The position numbers and the translations under genes are program-made. DNA of 64,000 nucleotides from Pelomonas baiyunensis (lineage in GTDB: Bacteria; Pseudomonadota; Gammaproteobacteria; Burkholderiales; Burkholderiaceae_C): positions 1 to 64,000 of the forward strand of contig NZ_JBIGIB010000007.1 of the NCBI RefSeq assembly GCF_043555935.1, read 5' to 3'. The notes beneath the pieces are model-generated. The model was not told the DNA's origin. It saw only the letters and a program-made list of their open reading frames with translations, and did not search any database. Below are positions 9,008 to 17,561 of this stretch, piece after piece (the first letter of the stretch is position 1; every line of letters starts with the position of its first letter).

Positions 9008-9481
9008 TCATCGCGCCAGGCTCCGGCTGAGCTGGCGTTCGGTGTAGGTGGGTTCGTTGGACGCCGCATTCGGGCAAGCGCCGCCCGCGGGCAGGTTGCA
9101 GGCCGTGGCCAACAATTCGTAGAACACCAACGCGGTGCCACCGTCGCTCACGGTGCCGGAGCTGGGGGTGCGCACGCAGGTGACGGTGACGGTGAAGTCG
9201 GCCAACTGGCCGGGCAACTGGAAACTCTTCGTGGCCGGGCAGGCCGGCGGCGAGGTGGCCGTGAGCACCTGAAAGCTGCCCCACTCCAGCCCTGCCAGCG
9301 CGGCTTGGTAGGCCTTGGCGGCCGCGAGCTCGCCCGCGGAGCCAAGCTGCTGACGCTGGCTCAGTTGCGCGAGCGCCGTGCCCAAGGCGGCCAGCACCAC
9401 CAAGATGAACAGCATGGACATCATGGTGAAACCATGGGCGCGATGGCGGCCACTGGTGGGGTGGGGCAGGGCACGCGTCAT
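9008..9481 (-). CDS. mshP: MSHA biogenesis protein MshP
   Basis: A 157-residue pilin-like protein. A short basic leader ends in HG (residue 17), then FTMMSMLFILVVLAALGTAL forms the hydrophobic N-terminal helix. The usual Glu at position +5 of mature pilins is absent (Ser there), as is common in MshP and PilX/GspK-type components that cap the fibre. The C-terminal half contains four Cys. It overlaps mshO by ATGA and is followed 7 bases later by mshQ; the O-P-Q order is diagnostic of MSHA loci. Confidence 0.87.
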   Translation of the reverse strand: MTRALPHPTSGRHRAHGFTMMSMLFILVVLAALGTALAQLSQRQQLGSAGELAAAKAYQAALAGLEWGSFQVLTATSPPACPATKSFQLPGQLADFTVTVTCVRTPSSGTVSDGGTALVFYELLATACNLPAGGACPNAASNEPTYTERQLSRSLAR

Positions 9482-10311
9482 GGCAGGTTGTCCACGTGAA
9501 CCGCGTGATACAGCGACACCGATTCGCCGTTGCGCGCCAGCGTGATCTGCAGCGACGCAAGTGCGTAGCGGGCACCCACGGCTCCGGCGCTGTAGGTGAA
9601 TGTGCAGGCGCTGACGTCGCGACTCAGCACAGCGCTGGTGCCCGCTGTTGGCGGGTCAGGTTGGGTGCTGCTGAAGCCGTAGCCGGTGTAGCGGGTCAGC
9701 GTGCCGGCGGCGGTGTTGCATCGGTAGGTGACCGGCGGCTCGATGGCGTAGACCCGGTAGGGTGGCGCCATCAACGCGTTGGGCAGGGCCGCGCCGGTGA
9801 ACGTGACGTTGCTGGCATTGCCGGCCGCGCTTGTGGCGGTGCGCACGTTGGCGAGGGTGTAGGCGTCGGCGTCGGCAATGCCGGCACCGAGGTTGAACCA
9901 GGCCAGCTGCTGGCTGGTATGGCTGAGCTTGCGCGGTGGGCCGATCACATCGAAACTGGTGTCCGCCGGCGAGGTGCCGAACTGCAGGGTGTCTCCCGAC
10001 TCAGTGGCGTACCGCGCGCCGCCGCTGACCGGAATCAGCTCCACCGCCTGCGCGCTGGCCGACACGCGCACGCTGTTGGGCAGGGCGAGGGTCAGGTCGC
10101 GCGCCATGCGGCGCAGGGCGGTGTCGGCTTGGTCGCCCAGCTGAGCCCGCGAGCTGCTGGACAAATACGCGTTGGTGGCCGGCAGGATGAACACCGACAC
10201 CACGCTGATGACGATGCCGGTGATGACGATCACCATCACCGCCTCGATCAGCGTGAAGCCCCGCTGCAGCGCCCAGGGGCGCGGGCGCTCAATCCGGCGA
10301 ATTGGGCGCAT
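9478..10311 (-). CDS. mshO: MSHA minor pilin MshO
   Basis: MshO is a PilW/GspJ-like minor pilin. The start ATG at 10311 gives 277 residues and a type III prepilin signal: a basic leader, Gly18, then FTLIEAVMVIVITGIVISVVSVFI with Glu at +5 (residue 23), the site cut and N-methylated by prepilin peptidase. The globular part contains LGDQADTALRRMARDLTLALPNSVRV, typical of the J/W class. It overlaps the mshD 3' end by 23 bases and the mshP start by 4 bases. A longer upstream reading lies wholly within mshD and is rejected. Confidence 0.9.
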   Translation of the reverse strand: MRPIRRIERPRPWALQRGFTLIEAVMVIVITGIVISVVSVFILPATNAYLSSSSRAQLGDQADTALRRMARDLTLALPNSVRVSASAQAVELIPVSGGARYATESGDTLQFGTSPADTSFDVIGPPRKLSHTSQQLAWFNLGAGIADADAYTLANVRTATSAAGNASNVTFTGAALPNALMAPPYRVYAIEPPVTYRCNTAAGTLTRYTGYGFSSTQPDPPTAGTSAVLSRDVSACTFTYSAGAVGARYALASLQITLARNGESVSLYHAVHVDNLP

Positions 10312-10882
10312 AGCGGGTTCGCCAGCCTTGCAGGCTGAGGGTGGAGTTGTCAGGTGCGGTGACCGTGACGGTGATGCGCAGGGCGTCGGTGGACGCCACG
10401 GTGTCCAGCGCAGCCGCAGCAACGGCTACAGACGCGCTGTAGCCGCTGAGTCCCGCCACGGCGGTGTTGGCCGCGTCGCGGATGCCCGTCATGGAAAAGC
10501 CCGCGTAGTCGTTGACGTTGTTGAAGTAATTGGTGGGACCGTAGCGTGTCTGACCGGCCTCTGGCCCGCTGCTTTCGGCGAGCGTGGCGCAGCCGGATGC
10601 AGATGTGGCGGTTTCAACGTTGGCGTCGGTCGGGTCGCACCAGGTGAAGGGCATGAGCTCGACTTCACGCAGCAAAGATTCAGCGATGGCGAGTTGCTGG
10701 CGCCGGATCATGGGGTCGGCGCTGGCCAGCGTGGCGGTGGTGAACACGCGCAGCATGGCCGACAGGGCGATGCCCACGACCACCACAAACAGCAACAGTT
10801 CGATCAGGGTCAGGCCGTGCTCGCGCAGCCTGCGGTGCGAAGCCGGCATGGGCCGGATGCTAGCCGAGCGGTGCATGGGCAA
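10289..10882 (-). CDS. mshD: MSHA minor pilin MshD
   Basis: A 197-residue prepilin-like protein of the PilV/GspI class. A 23-residue basic leader ends in HG, followed by LTLIELLLFVVVVGIALSAML with Glu at +5. ATG at 10849 (MPASHRR) is an alternative start that would give a shorter, more typical leader. The family trait of PilV-like proteins is visible: a conserved region after the helix (QQLAIAESLLREVELMPFTWCDP). The 3' end overlaps mshO by 23 bases. It follows mshC by only 4 bases, in the canonical A-C-D-O-P-Q order. Confidence 0.9.
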   Translation of the reverse strand: MPMHRSASIRPMPASHRRLREHGLTLIELLLFVVVVGIALSAMLRVFTTATLASADPMIRRQQLAIAESLLREVELMPFTWCDPTDANVETATSASGCATLAESSGPEAGQTRYGPTNYFNNVNDYAGFSMTGIRDAANTAVAGLSGYSASVAVAAAALDTVASTDALRITVTVTAPDNSTLSLQGWRTRYAPNSPD

Positions 10883-10886
10883 AGGC

Positions 10887-11342
10887 TCAAGGAGTCGGAT
10901 AAATCAGCCCGGTATCGGCCTCGATGCGGTAGGCCTGGCTGTAGCTGCCGTAGGCCACCGTGGCCACCAGTGCCGTGCCGGTGCTGGTGACGACCGCGCC
11001 GGTGTTTCCACTGTTGAAGGTGACGGTGCGACTGCCGCCTTCCGCGATGCAGGGCGACTCGGTGCTGGGGCAGCTGAGCGTGCCCAGGGCGGTGCCGTTG
11101 CTGTAGGCCCAGCTCACGCCAGAGCCGGTGAGGGTGGCCACGATGGGCCGACGCTGCTGCAAGGCCAGCCGCAGCATGCCCTGGTGGCGCGCCTGCAGGT
11201 CGTCTCCAAATGAGCGCAGCCGCCACATCGTGGTGTCCAGCACCTTGGGCAGGGCGAACACCGCGAGGGCGGCTGTGATCACGATGACGAGGATGAGCTC
11301 GACCAGCGTGAAGCCCGCGTCAGCGCGCGGGTGGCTCCGCAT
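10887..11342 (-). CDS. mshC: MSHA minor pilin MshC
   Basis: A 151-residue GspH/FimT-like minor pilin. Leader MRSHPRADAG is cut before FTLVELILVIVITAALAVFALPKVL, with Glu at +5 (residue 15). The region RRPIVATLTGSGVSWAYSN and the two Cys in LSCPSTESPCIAEGG suggest a small disulphide-stabilised beta domain. It begins 3 bases after the major pilin gene, so it is expected to be co-transcribed with mshA. It is likely part of the priming/tip complex of the pilus. Confidence 0.9.
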   Translation of the reverse strand: MRSHPRADAGFTLVELILVIVITAALAVFALPKVLDTTMWRLRSFGDDLQARHQGMLRLALQQRRPIVATLTGSGVSWAYSNGTALGTLSCPSTESPCIAEGGSRTVTFNSGNTGAVVTSTGTALVATVAYGSYSQAYRIEADTGLIYPTP

Positions 11343-11345
11343 GGA

Positions 11346-11738
11346 TCAGGAGATGCCGGTGGCCGTGAAGGTGGCCGTCTTGGCGCTCACGCCCGTCACG
11401 GTGCAGGTGGTGGTGGCGTCAGCCGCGATGGCGGCAGCAGTGATGGTGTAGCCCGACGGCAGGCCGCCTTGCAAGGCGTTGGCCACATCGGTGCAGTTGG
11501 CCACAGCCACGGTCTTGTTGGTGGCGGCGTTGCCGGTTTCGCCCTTGGCCTTGCGGCTGGCGTAGTTCACTGCAGAAGCCGAACTCAGCGCGCCAGCCAC
11601 GCCGTTTACGGCGGCTTGCTTGGCGTCGTCGTCCACGTTGACGAACTTGGGCAGCGCCACGGCGGCGAGCACGCCCAGGATGACGATGACCATCACGAGT
11701 TCGATCAGGGTGAAGCCGGCTTGTTGGGACTTGTTCAT
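11346..11738 (-). CDS. mshA: MSHA major pilin MshA
   Basis: MshA is the structural subunit of the MSHA-type fibre. ATG at 11738 is preceded by an excellent ribosome site (AGGAAGG), the strongest in the operon, fitting a highly expressed subunit; this gives 130 residues. The leader MNKSQQAG is cut before FTLIELVMVIVILGVLAAVALPKF, with Glu at +5. The mature domain has two Cys, in VANCTDVANAL and TTTCTVTG, likely forming the C-terminal disulphide loop (D-region) of type IVa pilins. It is shorter than the roughly 170-residue Vibrio MshA. The 157 bases upstream hold a GC hairpin and probably an internal promoter. Confidence 0.93.
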   Translation of the reverse strand: MNKSQQAGFTLIELVMVIVILGVLAAVALPKFVNVDDDAKQAAVNGVAGALSSASAVNYASRKAKGETGNAATNKTVAVANCTDVANALQGGLPSGYTITAAAIAADATTTCTVTGVSAKTATFTATGIS

Positions 11739-11765
11739 GAAGACCTTCCTGCGCAGTTGCGAAAC

Positions 11766-11778
11766 GCCCCGCTGGGGC
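11766..11778 (-). terminator. GC hairpin in the mshG-mshA leader
   Basis: On the minus strand GCCCC-AGC-GGGGC forms a 5-bp stem with a 3-base loop, followed by GTTTCG. It lies 28 bases upstream of the mshA start codon. The short T-run makes it a weak terminator at best. It may instead limit read-through from mshG or stabilise the abundant pilin mRNA. Confidence 0.35.
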
Positions 11779-11895
11779 AGTGCCTGAACTATCGGCCAGC
11801 CACAACCGCCCTCCAAGTGAATTGCGCACGCGTTTCGTGACAGGCTGCCGCTCGGCTGCAATCCGTTGCAGGCTTCACACGCGGCGCCACACACG

Positions 11896-13125
11896 TCACT
11901 TGCCCATGGCGGCCTGACCCAAGTTCCACAGCGGCAAGAACACGCCCAAGGCCAGCACCAGCACCAGCGCGCCGATGATGGCCAGCAGGATGGGCTCGAT
12001 GGCGGCAGACAGCCCCTTGATGGCGTAGTCCGTCTCGCGCTCGTACATCTGCGCGATCTCGGTCATCAGGGTGTCGAGCTCGCCGGTTTCTTCGCCCACC
12101 GCAATCATTTGCAGCACGATGGGCGTGAACACGCCAGTGGCCGTGGCGCAGCGCGAAATGCTTTCGCCGCGCTCCACGCCGTCGCGCATTTGCTCGATGC
12201 GAGCGCCGATGTAGGCGTTGTCCACGGTCTGCGCCACCACCGTCATGGCCTGGCTGATGGGCACGCCCGAACTGCTGGCCAGCGCAAAGCTGCGGGCAAA
12301 GCGCGCCAGCGTGGCCTTGAGCACAATGTTGCCGGCAATGGGCAGCCGCAGCTTGAAGCGGTCCCAGGCGTAGCGGCCCGCCGGCGTGCCCACCCAGTGC
12401 TTCCAGCCATACACGGCCGCGCCTGCACCCGCCAGCACAGCCGGCCACCAGCGCACCGTCCACGATGAGAAACCCAGCAGGATGCGGGTCATCAGCGGCA
12501 GGTCCGTCTTGAAGTGCGCGAACACGTCCGCGAACTTTGGCAACACGAACAGGTTGATCACCATCAGCGCGATGCCCATCGCAATGATGACCATCATGGG
12601 ATAGCGCAGCGCCTGTTTGATGCGGGCACGGATGTCGAGCTCGAACTCCAGGTGCGACGACAGGCGCTGAAACACTTCGGTCAGCCGGCCCGTCAGTTCG
12701 CCCACGCGGGTCATGGCCACGTAGAACGTGCTGAACACCGCCGGATGGCGCGCAAAGGCGGTGGCCAGCTCGCGGCCTTGGTCCAGGCTGGAGCGCACGT
12801 CTTGCAGCAGGCGGACGAGCCCCGGGTGCGAGGTGGAGGCCTCCAACCCCGCCAAGGAGCGCAGGATGGGCACGCCGGCCTTTTGCAGGGTGTAGAGCTG
12901 GCGCGTCAGCACCAGCGTGTCTTCCGCGCTGACGGGGCGGGCCAGCAGGGCCTCCAGCCAGCCGCCCTGCGTGACCGGGCCCGCCACGTCCTGCGTGGCT
13001 TCGATGCTGACCGGCACCACGCCGCCCGCCAGCAGCTGGCTGGCGACAGCGTCGCCGTTGACGGCGTCCATGACGCCTTGCACCAGTTCACCCCGGCCGT
13101 TGCGGCCCTTGAAGGCGTAGTTCAT
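11896..13125 (-). CDS. mshG: MSHA inner-membrane platform protein MshG
   Basis: MshG is a GspF/PilC-family polytopic protein that forms the platform beneath the pilus and is turned by the ATPase. The 409 residues contain two T2SSF domains (about 70-195 and 275-400), each with a four-helix bundle and membrane segments (about 170-195, 220-245, 375-400). The N-terminal MNYAFKGRNGRGELVQGVMDA is typical, as are GVPILRSL and GVPISQAM at the beginning of the two domains. It lies between mshE and mshA as in known MSHA loci. Confidence 0.92.
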   Translation of the reverse strand: MNYAFKGRNGRGELVQGVMDAVNGDAVASQLLAGGVVPVSIEATQDVAGPVTQGGWLEALLARPVSAEDTLVLTRQLYTLQKAGVPILRSLAGLEASTSHPGLVRLLQDVRSSLDQGRELATAFARHPAVFSTFYVAMTRVGELTGRLTEVFQRLSSHLEFELDIRARIKQALRYPMMVIIAMGIALMVINLFVLPKFADVFAHFKTDLPLMTRILLGFSSWTVRWWPAVLAGAGAAVYGWKHWVGTPAGRYAWDRFKLRLPIAGNIVLKATLARFARSFALASSSGVPISQAMTVVAQTVDNAYIGARIEQMRDGVERGESISRCATATGVFTPIVLQMIAVGEETGELDTLMTEIAQMYERETDYAIKGLSAAIEPILLAIIGALVLVLALGVFLPLWNLGQAAMGK

Positions 13126-13165
13126 GCGGCAACCTCAGTGCGGTAGGTCGAGCCGGCAGCACGCG

Positions 13166-14896
13166 TCATTCGGTATCCACGCTGATGCGCACGGCCTCGG
13201 CCAGCGAGGTTTTGCCGGCGCGCACCAGCGCCAGGCTGCGGTCGGCCAGCGTTTTGCCGCGCAGCGAGCGGCGCGCGGCCGCCAGGAAGTCGCCCGCATC
13301 GCTGCGCTGGATGGCCAGGGCCATGTCGGGGTCGATCTCCAGCATCTCGTAAATGCCACGGCGCCCTTGGTAACCCGTGCCGTTGCATTCCGAGCAGCCC
13401 ACGCCCTTCACGCTGGGCACGGGGCCGGGGGCTTCGCCGTTCAGCGTCAGCACCTCGTTGACCCAGGCCTGCTCTTGCGGCGTGGCCACATGGGGTTCGG
13501 CGCAGTGCTTGCACACGCCGCGCAACAGGCGCTGGGCCAGCACGGCCTGCAGTGATGTGGCCACCATGAAGGGCGGCGCCCCCATGTCCAGCAGCCGGAA
13601 GGGCGTGGAGAGCGTGTCTTTGGTGTGCAGCGTGCTCAGCAGCAGGTGGCCGGTGATGGCGGCGCGAAGGCCGATTTCAGCGGTCTCGGCGTCGCGCATT
13701 TCGCCCACCAGGATCACGTCCGGGTCTTGCCGCAGGGCCGCGCGCAGCACGCGGGCGAAGTCCAGCTCGATCTTGTCGTTCACCTGCACCTGGGTCAGCC
13801 CGGGCAAGCGGTATTCGACCGGGTCTTCCACCGTGATGATCTTCTGCTGCTCGGCGTCAATTTCTGCCAGTGCGGCATACAGCGTGGAGGTTTTGCCCGA
13901 GCCCGTAGGGCCGGTCACCAAAATCATGCCGGCGTCGCGCCCGAGCAGCTCACGGAAGCGCTTGAGCATGTCGTCGGGCATGCCGATGTCGCCCAGTCGG
14001 CGCAGCGCCGAGCCCTGGCCCAGCAGGCGCATGACGACGGATTCGCCGTACTGGCTGGGCATGGTGGACAGGCGCACATCCAGCGTGCGGTCGCTCAGGC
14101 GCAGCGTGAAGCGGCCGTCTTGCGGCAGGCGCTTCTCCGAGATGTCGAGGCCGGCCATCAGCTTCAGGCGCTGGGCCAGCGCGGGGGCGATGCGCTTGTC
14201 AGCCTGCGTCATGGTTTGCAGCAGGCCATCCACGCGGTTGCGAATCAGCAGTTCACCTTCCTGCGGCTCGATGTGCACGTCTGACGCGCCGGCGCGCGTG
14301 GCGTCTTCGAACACGCTTTGCAGCAGGCGCACCACTGGCGCGCCTTCCTGGCCGACGCTGGCTTGCAGGGTGCCAAAGTCCACCGCATCGCCGATGTCCT
14401 TTTCCAGCGCCTTGGCCAGGCCGGAGATCTCGTCGTTGCGGCGGTAGTGCTTGTCGTACACCGCAGCCAACTGGCTTTCGGCCACCACCGCCATGGCCAG
14501 GCGGCGCTTCAGGACCTTGGCCAGCTCGTCAAAGCCGAACAGGTCCAGCGGGTCGGCCATGGCCACCAGCAGCGTGTCGCCGCGCTCCTCCAGCACCAGC
14601 GCGCGAAAGCGCCGGGCCGGTGTTTCAGGCAGCAGCCGCACCAGTTCCGTTTTGAGCGGAAAGGTCTTGAGGTTCACGAACGGGGCCCGCAGCTGCCGCG
14701 CCAGCACGTGGGCCAGGGCTTCCTCGGTGATGAGGTTGGCCTCGATCAGGATGCGCCCCAGCTTCTTGCCGGTGGCCCGCTGCAGTTCCAGTGCCTGCGT
14801 GAGTTGATCGGCGGAGATGAGCTGCTGCTCGACGAGCACGTCCCCCAGGCGCAACTTGGGGCGGGGGGCGGCGGCGGTCTCGGCGGTGTCCGTCAT
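13166..14896 (-). CDS. mshE: MSHA extension ATPase MshE with MshEN c-di-GMP domain
   Basis: A 576-residue GspE/PilB-family hexameric ATPase that powers pilus extension. Residues 14-66 hold two tandem MshEN motifs (RLGDVLVEQQLIS... and KLGRILIEANLIT..., Gly 18 and Gly 47), the family's known cyclic-di-GMP binding module. The catalytic half shows Walker A GPTGSGKTST (about 330), the Asp box, Walker B VILVGEMRD and the His box LSTLHTKD. A zinc site follows (CKHC ... CSECNGTGYQGR). It overlaps the upstream second ATPase gene by 4 bases. Of the two ATPases, this one matches MshE in length and layout. Confidence 0.9.
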   Translation of the reverse strand: MTDTAETAAAPRPKLRLGDVLVEQQLISADQLTQALELQRATGKKLGRILIEANLITEEALAHVLARQLRAPFVNLKTFPLKTELVRLLPETPARRFRALVLEERGDTLLVAMADPLDLFGFDELAKVLKRRLAMAVVAESQLAAVYDKHYRRNDEISGLAKALEKDIGDAVDFGTLQASVGQEGAPVVRLLQSVFEDATRAGASDVHIEPQEGELLIRNRVDGLLQTMTQADKRIAPALAQRLKLMAGLDISEKRLPQDGRFTLRLSDRTLDVRLSTMPSQYGESVVMRLLGQGSALRRLGDIGMPDDMLKRFRELLGRDAGMILVTGPTGSGKTSTLYAALAEIDAEQQKIITVEDPVEYRLPGLTQVQVNDKIELDFARVLRAALRQDPDVILVGEMRDAETAEIGLRAAITGHLLLSTLHTKDTLSTPFRLLDMGAPPFMVATSLQAVLAQRLLRGVCKHCAEPHVATPQEQAWVNEVLTLNGEAPGPVPSVKGVGCSECNGTGYQGRRGIYEMLEIDPDMALAIQRSDAGDFLAAARRSLRGKTLADRSLALVRAGKTSLAEAVRISVDTE

Positions 14897-17439
14897 GTGT
14901 TGCTGGTGGCGTGAACTTCAGCGATGGTGGTGATGCCCTGGAGCACTTTCAGAATGCCGTCTTGCCGCAGCGTGCGCATGCCCTCGGCCAGCGCGGCCTG
15001 CTGCAGTTCCTCGGCGCGGGCGCCGGTCTGGATCAGCCGGCGCAGGGTTTTGCTGACCGACAGCAGCTCGTGCAGCCCGGCGCGGCCCTTGTAGCCTGTG
15101 CCGCCGCAGGTGCCGCAGCCGGGGCTGGTGTGCTTCATCAGTCGGCCTTGCTGGCCGTGATTCTTGATCCACTCCGCCATCAGCGCGAGGCGGCTGGGGC
15201 GTGCATCGGCGGGGAAAACGTGCACATAGTCATCCAGCAGCTCGCCCAGTTCCGCCTCCGTCATGGGCACGCTGGTCTGGCAGGCCGTGCAACTGCGGCG
15301 CACCAGGCGCTGGGCCAGCACGGCCAGCAACGAGTCGGCGAAGTTGAACGGGTCCATGCCCATGTCCAGCAGGCGCGTGATGGTTTCCGGCGCGCTGTTG
15401 GTGTGCAGGGTGGAGAGCACCAGGTGGCCGGTCAGCGAGGCCTCGACGGCGATCTCGGCGGTTTCCTGGTCGCGGATTTCGCCCACCATGATGACGTCGG
15501 GGTCGGCGCGCAGGAAGGCGCGCAACGCCTTGGCAAAGGTCCAGTCGATCTTGGGGTTCACCTGCACCTGGCGCAGCCCGGCCTGGGTGATTTCCACCGG
15601 GTCTTCAGCCGTCCAGATCTTGCGCTCGGGCGTGTTGATGTGGCTGAGCGCCGAGTGCAGCGTGGTGGTCTTGCCCGAGCCGGTGGGGCCCACGCACAAC
15701 ACCATGCCGTAGGGCCGCGCCACCGCAGCTCCGAGCGCAGCAAAGTTGGCCGGCGTCAGCCCGATGCGGTCCAGCGGCATGGGCTTGCTGCTGGCCAGCA
15801 GGCGCATCACCACATCTTCCAGGCCGTTGTTGGTGGGAATGGTGGCCACCCGCAGCTCCAGCTTGTGCTGGGCCGAGAAGCGGGCGAAGTTGATCTTGCC
15901 GTCCTGCGGCTTGCGGCGCTCGGAGATGTCGAGGTCGCACATGATCTTGATGCGCGCGATGACCGCGTTGCGGTAGGTGTGCGGCAGCTCCAGGTAGGGC
16001 TGCAACACGCCGTCGCGGCGGAAGCGGATCTTGAGCTTTTCGCGGCCCGGGTAGGTCTCGATGTGGATGTCGGACACGCCCTGGCCGTGGGCTTCGATGA
16101 TCATGGTGTTGATCAGCCGCACCAGCGAGTTGTCGCTCTGCTCGATCGACGACTCTTCTTCCTTGTGGCCCCGGTCGCTGCTGTCGCGCTCCAGGCTTTC
16201 GATCAGCTTGTTCGAGGTGTCCAGCGCGAAGTCGGGCTGGAAGTCCGGCAGCGTGTCGGTGTTGCTGCGGTTGACCGCCTCGGCGCCGAAACGGTCGAAA
16301 GCCGAGGGAATGGCGAACTGCAAGGTGCCGAGCTTGGTCAGCGTGGGCACCACCTTGAGCTGGGTGATGAACTCCACCTCGTCCAGCGCATCGCGGCGGG
16401 TGGGGTCTTCCATGGCCACGATCAGCCGGCCTTCGCGCAGCACCAGCGGCAGCACCTCCAACCGCTTGGCCACGGCATGAGGCAGCTTGCGCACCGCGTC
16501 GGGCTCGATGGCGAAGCGTTCGACGTCCACCACCGGATAGCCCATCTTGCGGGCCAGGGCCGATTGCAACTGCGCGCGGCTGATCACGCCCCGGCGCACC
16601 AGCAGTTCGCCCAAGGGCACCGAGCGGTCGTCGCGTTGCTGTTCCAGCGCCAGTTCCAGCTGTTCTGGCGTCACGAGCTCCAGCGCCAGCAGCGCCTCGC
16701 CGATGCGCACCATGGGCATGCGTGCCTGCTGCTCAATCGCCAGCAACAGTTGCTCGGCAGTCACGATCTGCCGGTCCACCAGGATGTCGCCCACCCGTCG
16801 CTGGCGCAGCGCCGCCTGCTCTGCCGCCGCGTCGTCCAGCACTTCGGGCGACACCAGGGCTTCTTTCACCAGCAAGTCGCCCAGGCGTTCGCCCACCTCG
16901 AAGTGCTGCAGCACTTCGCGTGGAATGAACACGCGCCGCACGCTGTCGTCGGTGTCGGACAGCGGGGGGAAGAGGAACAGCCCCAGCGCGTCGTGGTGGT
17001 GGCCGATGGTCACGCCCTTGAGCTCACCCCCGCCGTTGAACGTGACCCGGAAGTCCGCACGGGGCCGGTGGTCCAGGCTCAGCGGCGAGCCGAGGTCCGC
17101 CGGGTCGCGCGGTGGCACACCGATGGGCAACTGCAGCTTGATCGCCCGAAACTGGCTGAACTTCAGCGGCATGCTGTTGCGGGCCGGCGGCACGTTGATG
17201 TGCACCGTGCGCTGCGCCGTGTCCAGCGACAGCAGCTGACCCAGGCTTCGGCTGTTGTTCAGCCCCAGGATCTCGCAGGCCTCAGGTTGGCGCTGCACCT
17301 GCGGCTGCGGGTAGGCCGCATACGGCGGGCTTGGCCACGCGAAACCGTCCAGAGTGACCTCACCCGACGCGGGCGGCGTCGGGGTGTCGGCATGGGGCCA
17401 GGGCAGGGGCTGGGACGGGTCGATCATGAACTGCGGCAA
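14893..17439 (-). CDS. second GspE/PulE ATPase with four MshEN motifs
   Basis: An 848-residue ATPase, first in the MSHA operon. Residues 50-180 form a beta-rich domain of the sort seen in some betaproteobacterial GspE proteins. Four MshEN-like motifs follow, with glycines at exactly 187, 217, 247 and 277 (RLGDLL, RVGDIL, RIGEAL, PLGELL); MshE-type proteins normally have two. Then come a GspE N-terminal domain, Walker A GPTGSGK at 584-590, Walker B VIMVGEIRD, LSTLHTNS, and a zinc site (CTAC ... CGTCGGTGYKGR). All catalytic motifs look intact. It may power extension jointly with MshE or form a mixed hexamer. ATG at 17427 (MIDPSQ) is an alternative start; neither has a strong ribosome site. Confidence 0.88.
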   Translation of the reverse strand: MPQFMIDPSQPLPWPHADTPTPPASGEVTLDGFAWPSPPYAAYPQPQVQRQPEACEILGLNNSRSLGQLLSLDTAQRTVHINVPPARNSMPLKFSQFRAIKLQLPIGVPPRDPADLGSPLSLDHRPRADFRVTFNGGGELKGVTIGHHHDALGLFLFPPLSDTDDSVRRVFIPREVLQHFEVGERLGDLLVKEALVSPEVLDDAAAEQAALRQRRVGDILVDRQIVTAEQLLLAIEQQARMPMVRIGEALLALELVTPEQLELALEQQRDDRSVPLGELLVRRGVISRAQLQSALARKMGYPVVDVERFAIEPDAVRKLPHAVAKRLEVLPLVLREGRLIVAMEDPTRRDALDEVEFITQLKVVPTLTKLGTLQFAIPSAFDRFGAEAVNRSNTDTLPDFQPDFALDTSNKLIESLERDSSDRGHKEEESSIEQSDNSLVRLINTMIIEAHGQGVSDIHIETYPGREKLKIRFRRDGVLQPYLELPHTYRNAVIARIKIMCDLDISERRKPQDGKINFARFSAQHKLELRVATIPTNNGLEDVVMRLLASSKPMPLDRIGLTPANFAALGAAVARPYGMVLCVGPTGSGKTTTLHSALSHINTPERKIWTAEDPVEITQAGLRQVQVNPKIDWTFAKALRAFLRADPDVIMVGEIRDQETAEIAVEASLTGHLVLSTLHTNSAPETITRLLDMGMDPFNFADSLLAVLAQRLVRRSCTACQTSVPMTEAELGELLDDYVHVFPADARPSRLALMAEWIKNHGQQGRLMKHTSPGCGTCGGTGYKGRAGLHELLSVSKTLRRLIQTGARAEELQQAALAEGMRTLRQDGILKVLQGITTIAEVHATSNT

Positions 17440-17561
17440 GAACTTGCGTTCGATTATGAAGGCCGAGCCTGAAGTTCAGCCGCTGAAAAACACACGCTGC
17501 GCCGGCCTTGAAGCGGGCGTTTGAGCTCGCGCAAGGGTCAGAGTTCGGAGAATGCGCAGCC

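Noticed and set aside
858..17439. Type II secretion system instead of a pilus
   Set aside because: Gene set and order (A-C-D-O-P-Q with PilM/N/O-like proteins and an MshQ) fit MSHA; GspC, GspL and GspM equivalents are absent.
14911..17472. Very long plus-strand open frame (853 codons) opposite the second ATPase gene
   Set aside because: It is an antisense shadow created by high GC; its product is rich in His, Gln, Arg and Gly without domains, while the minus strand encodes a clear GspE ATPase.
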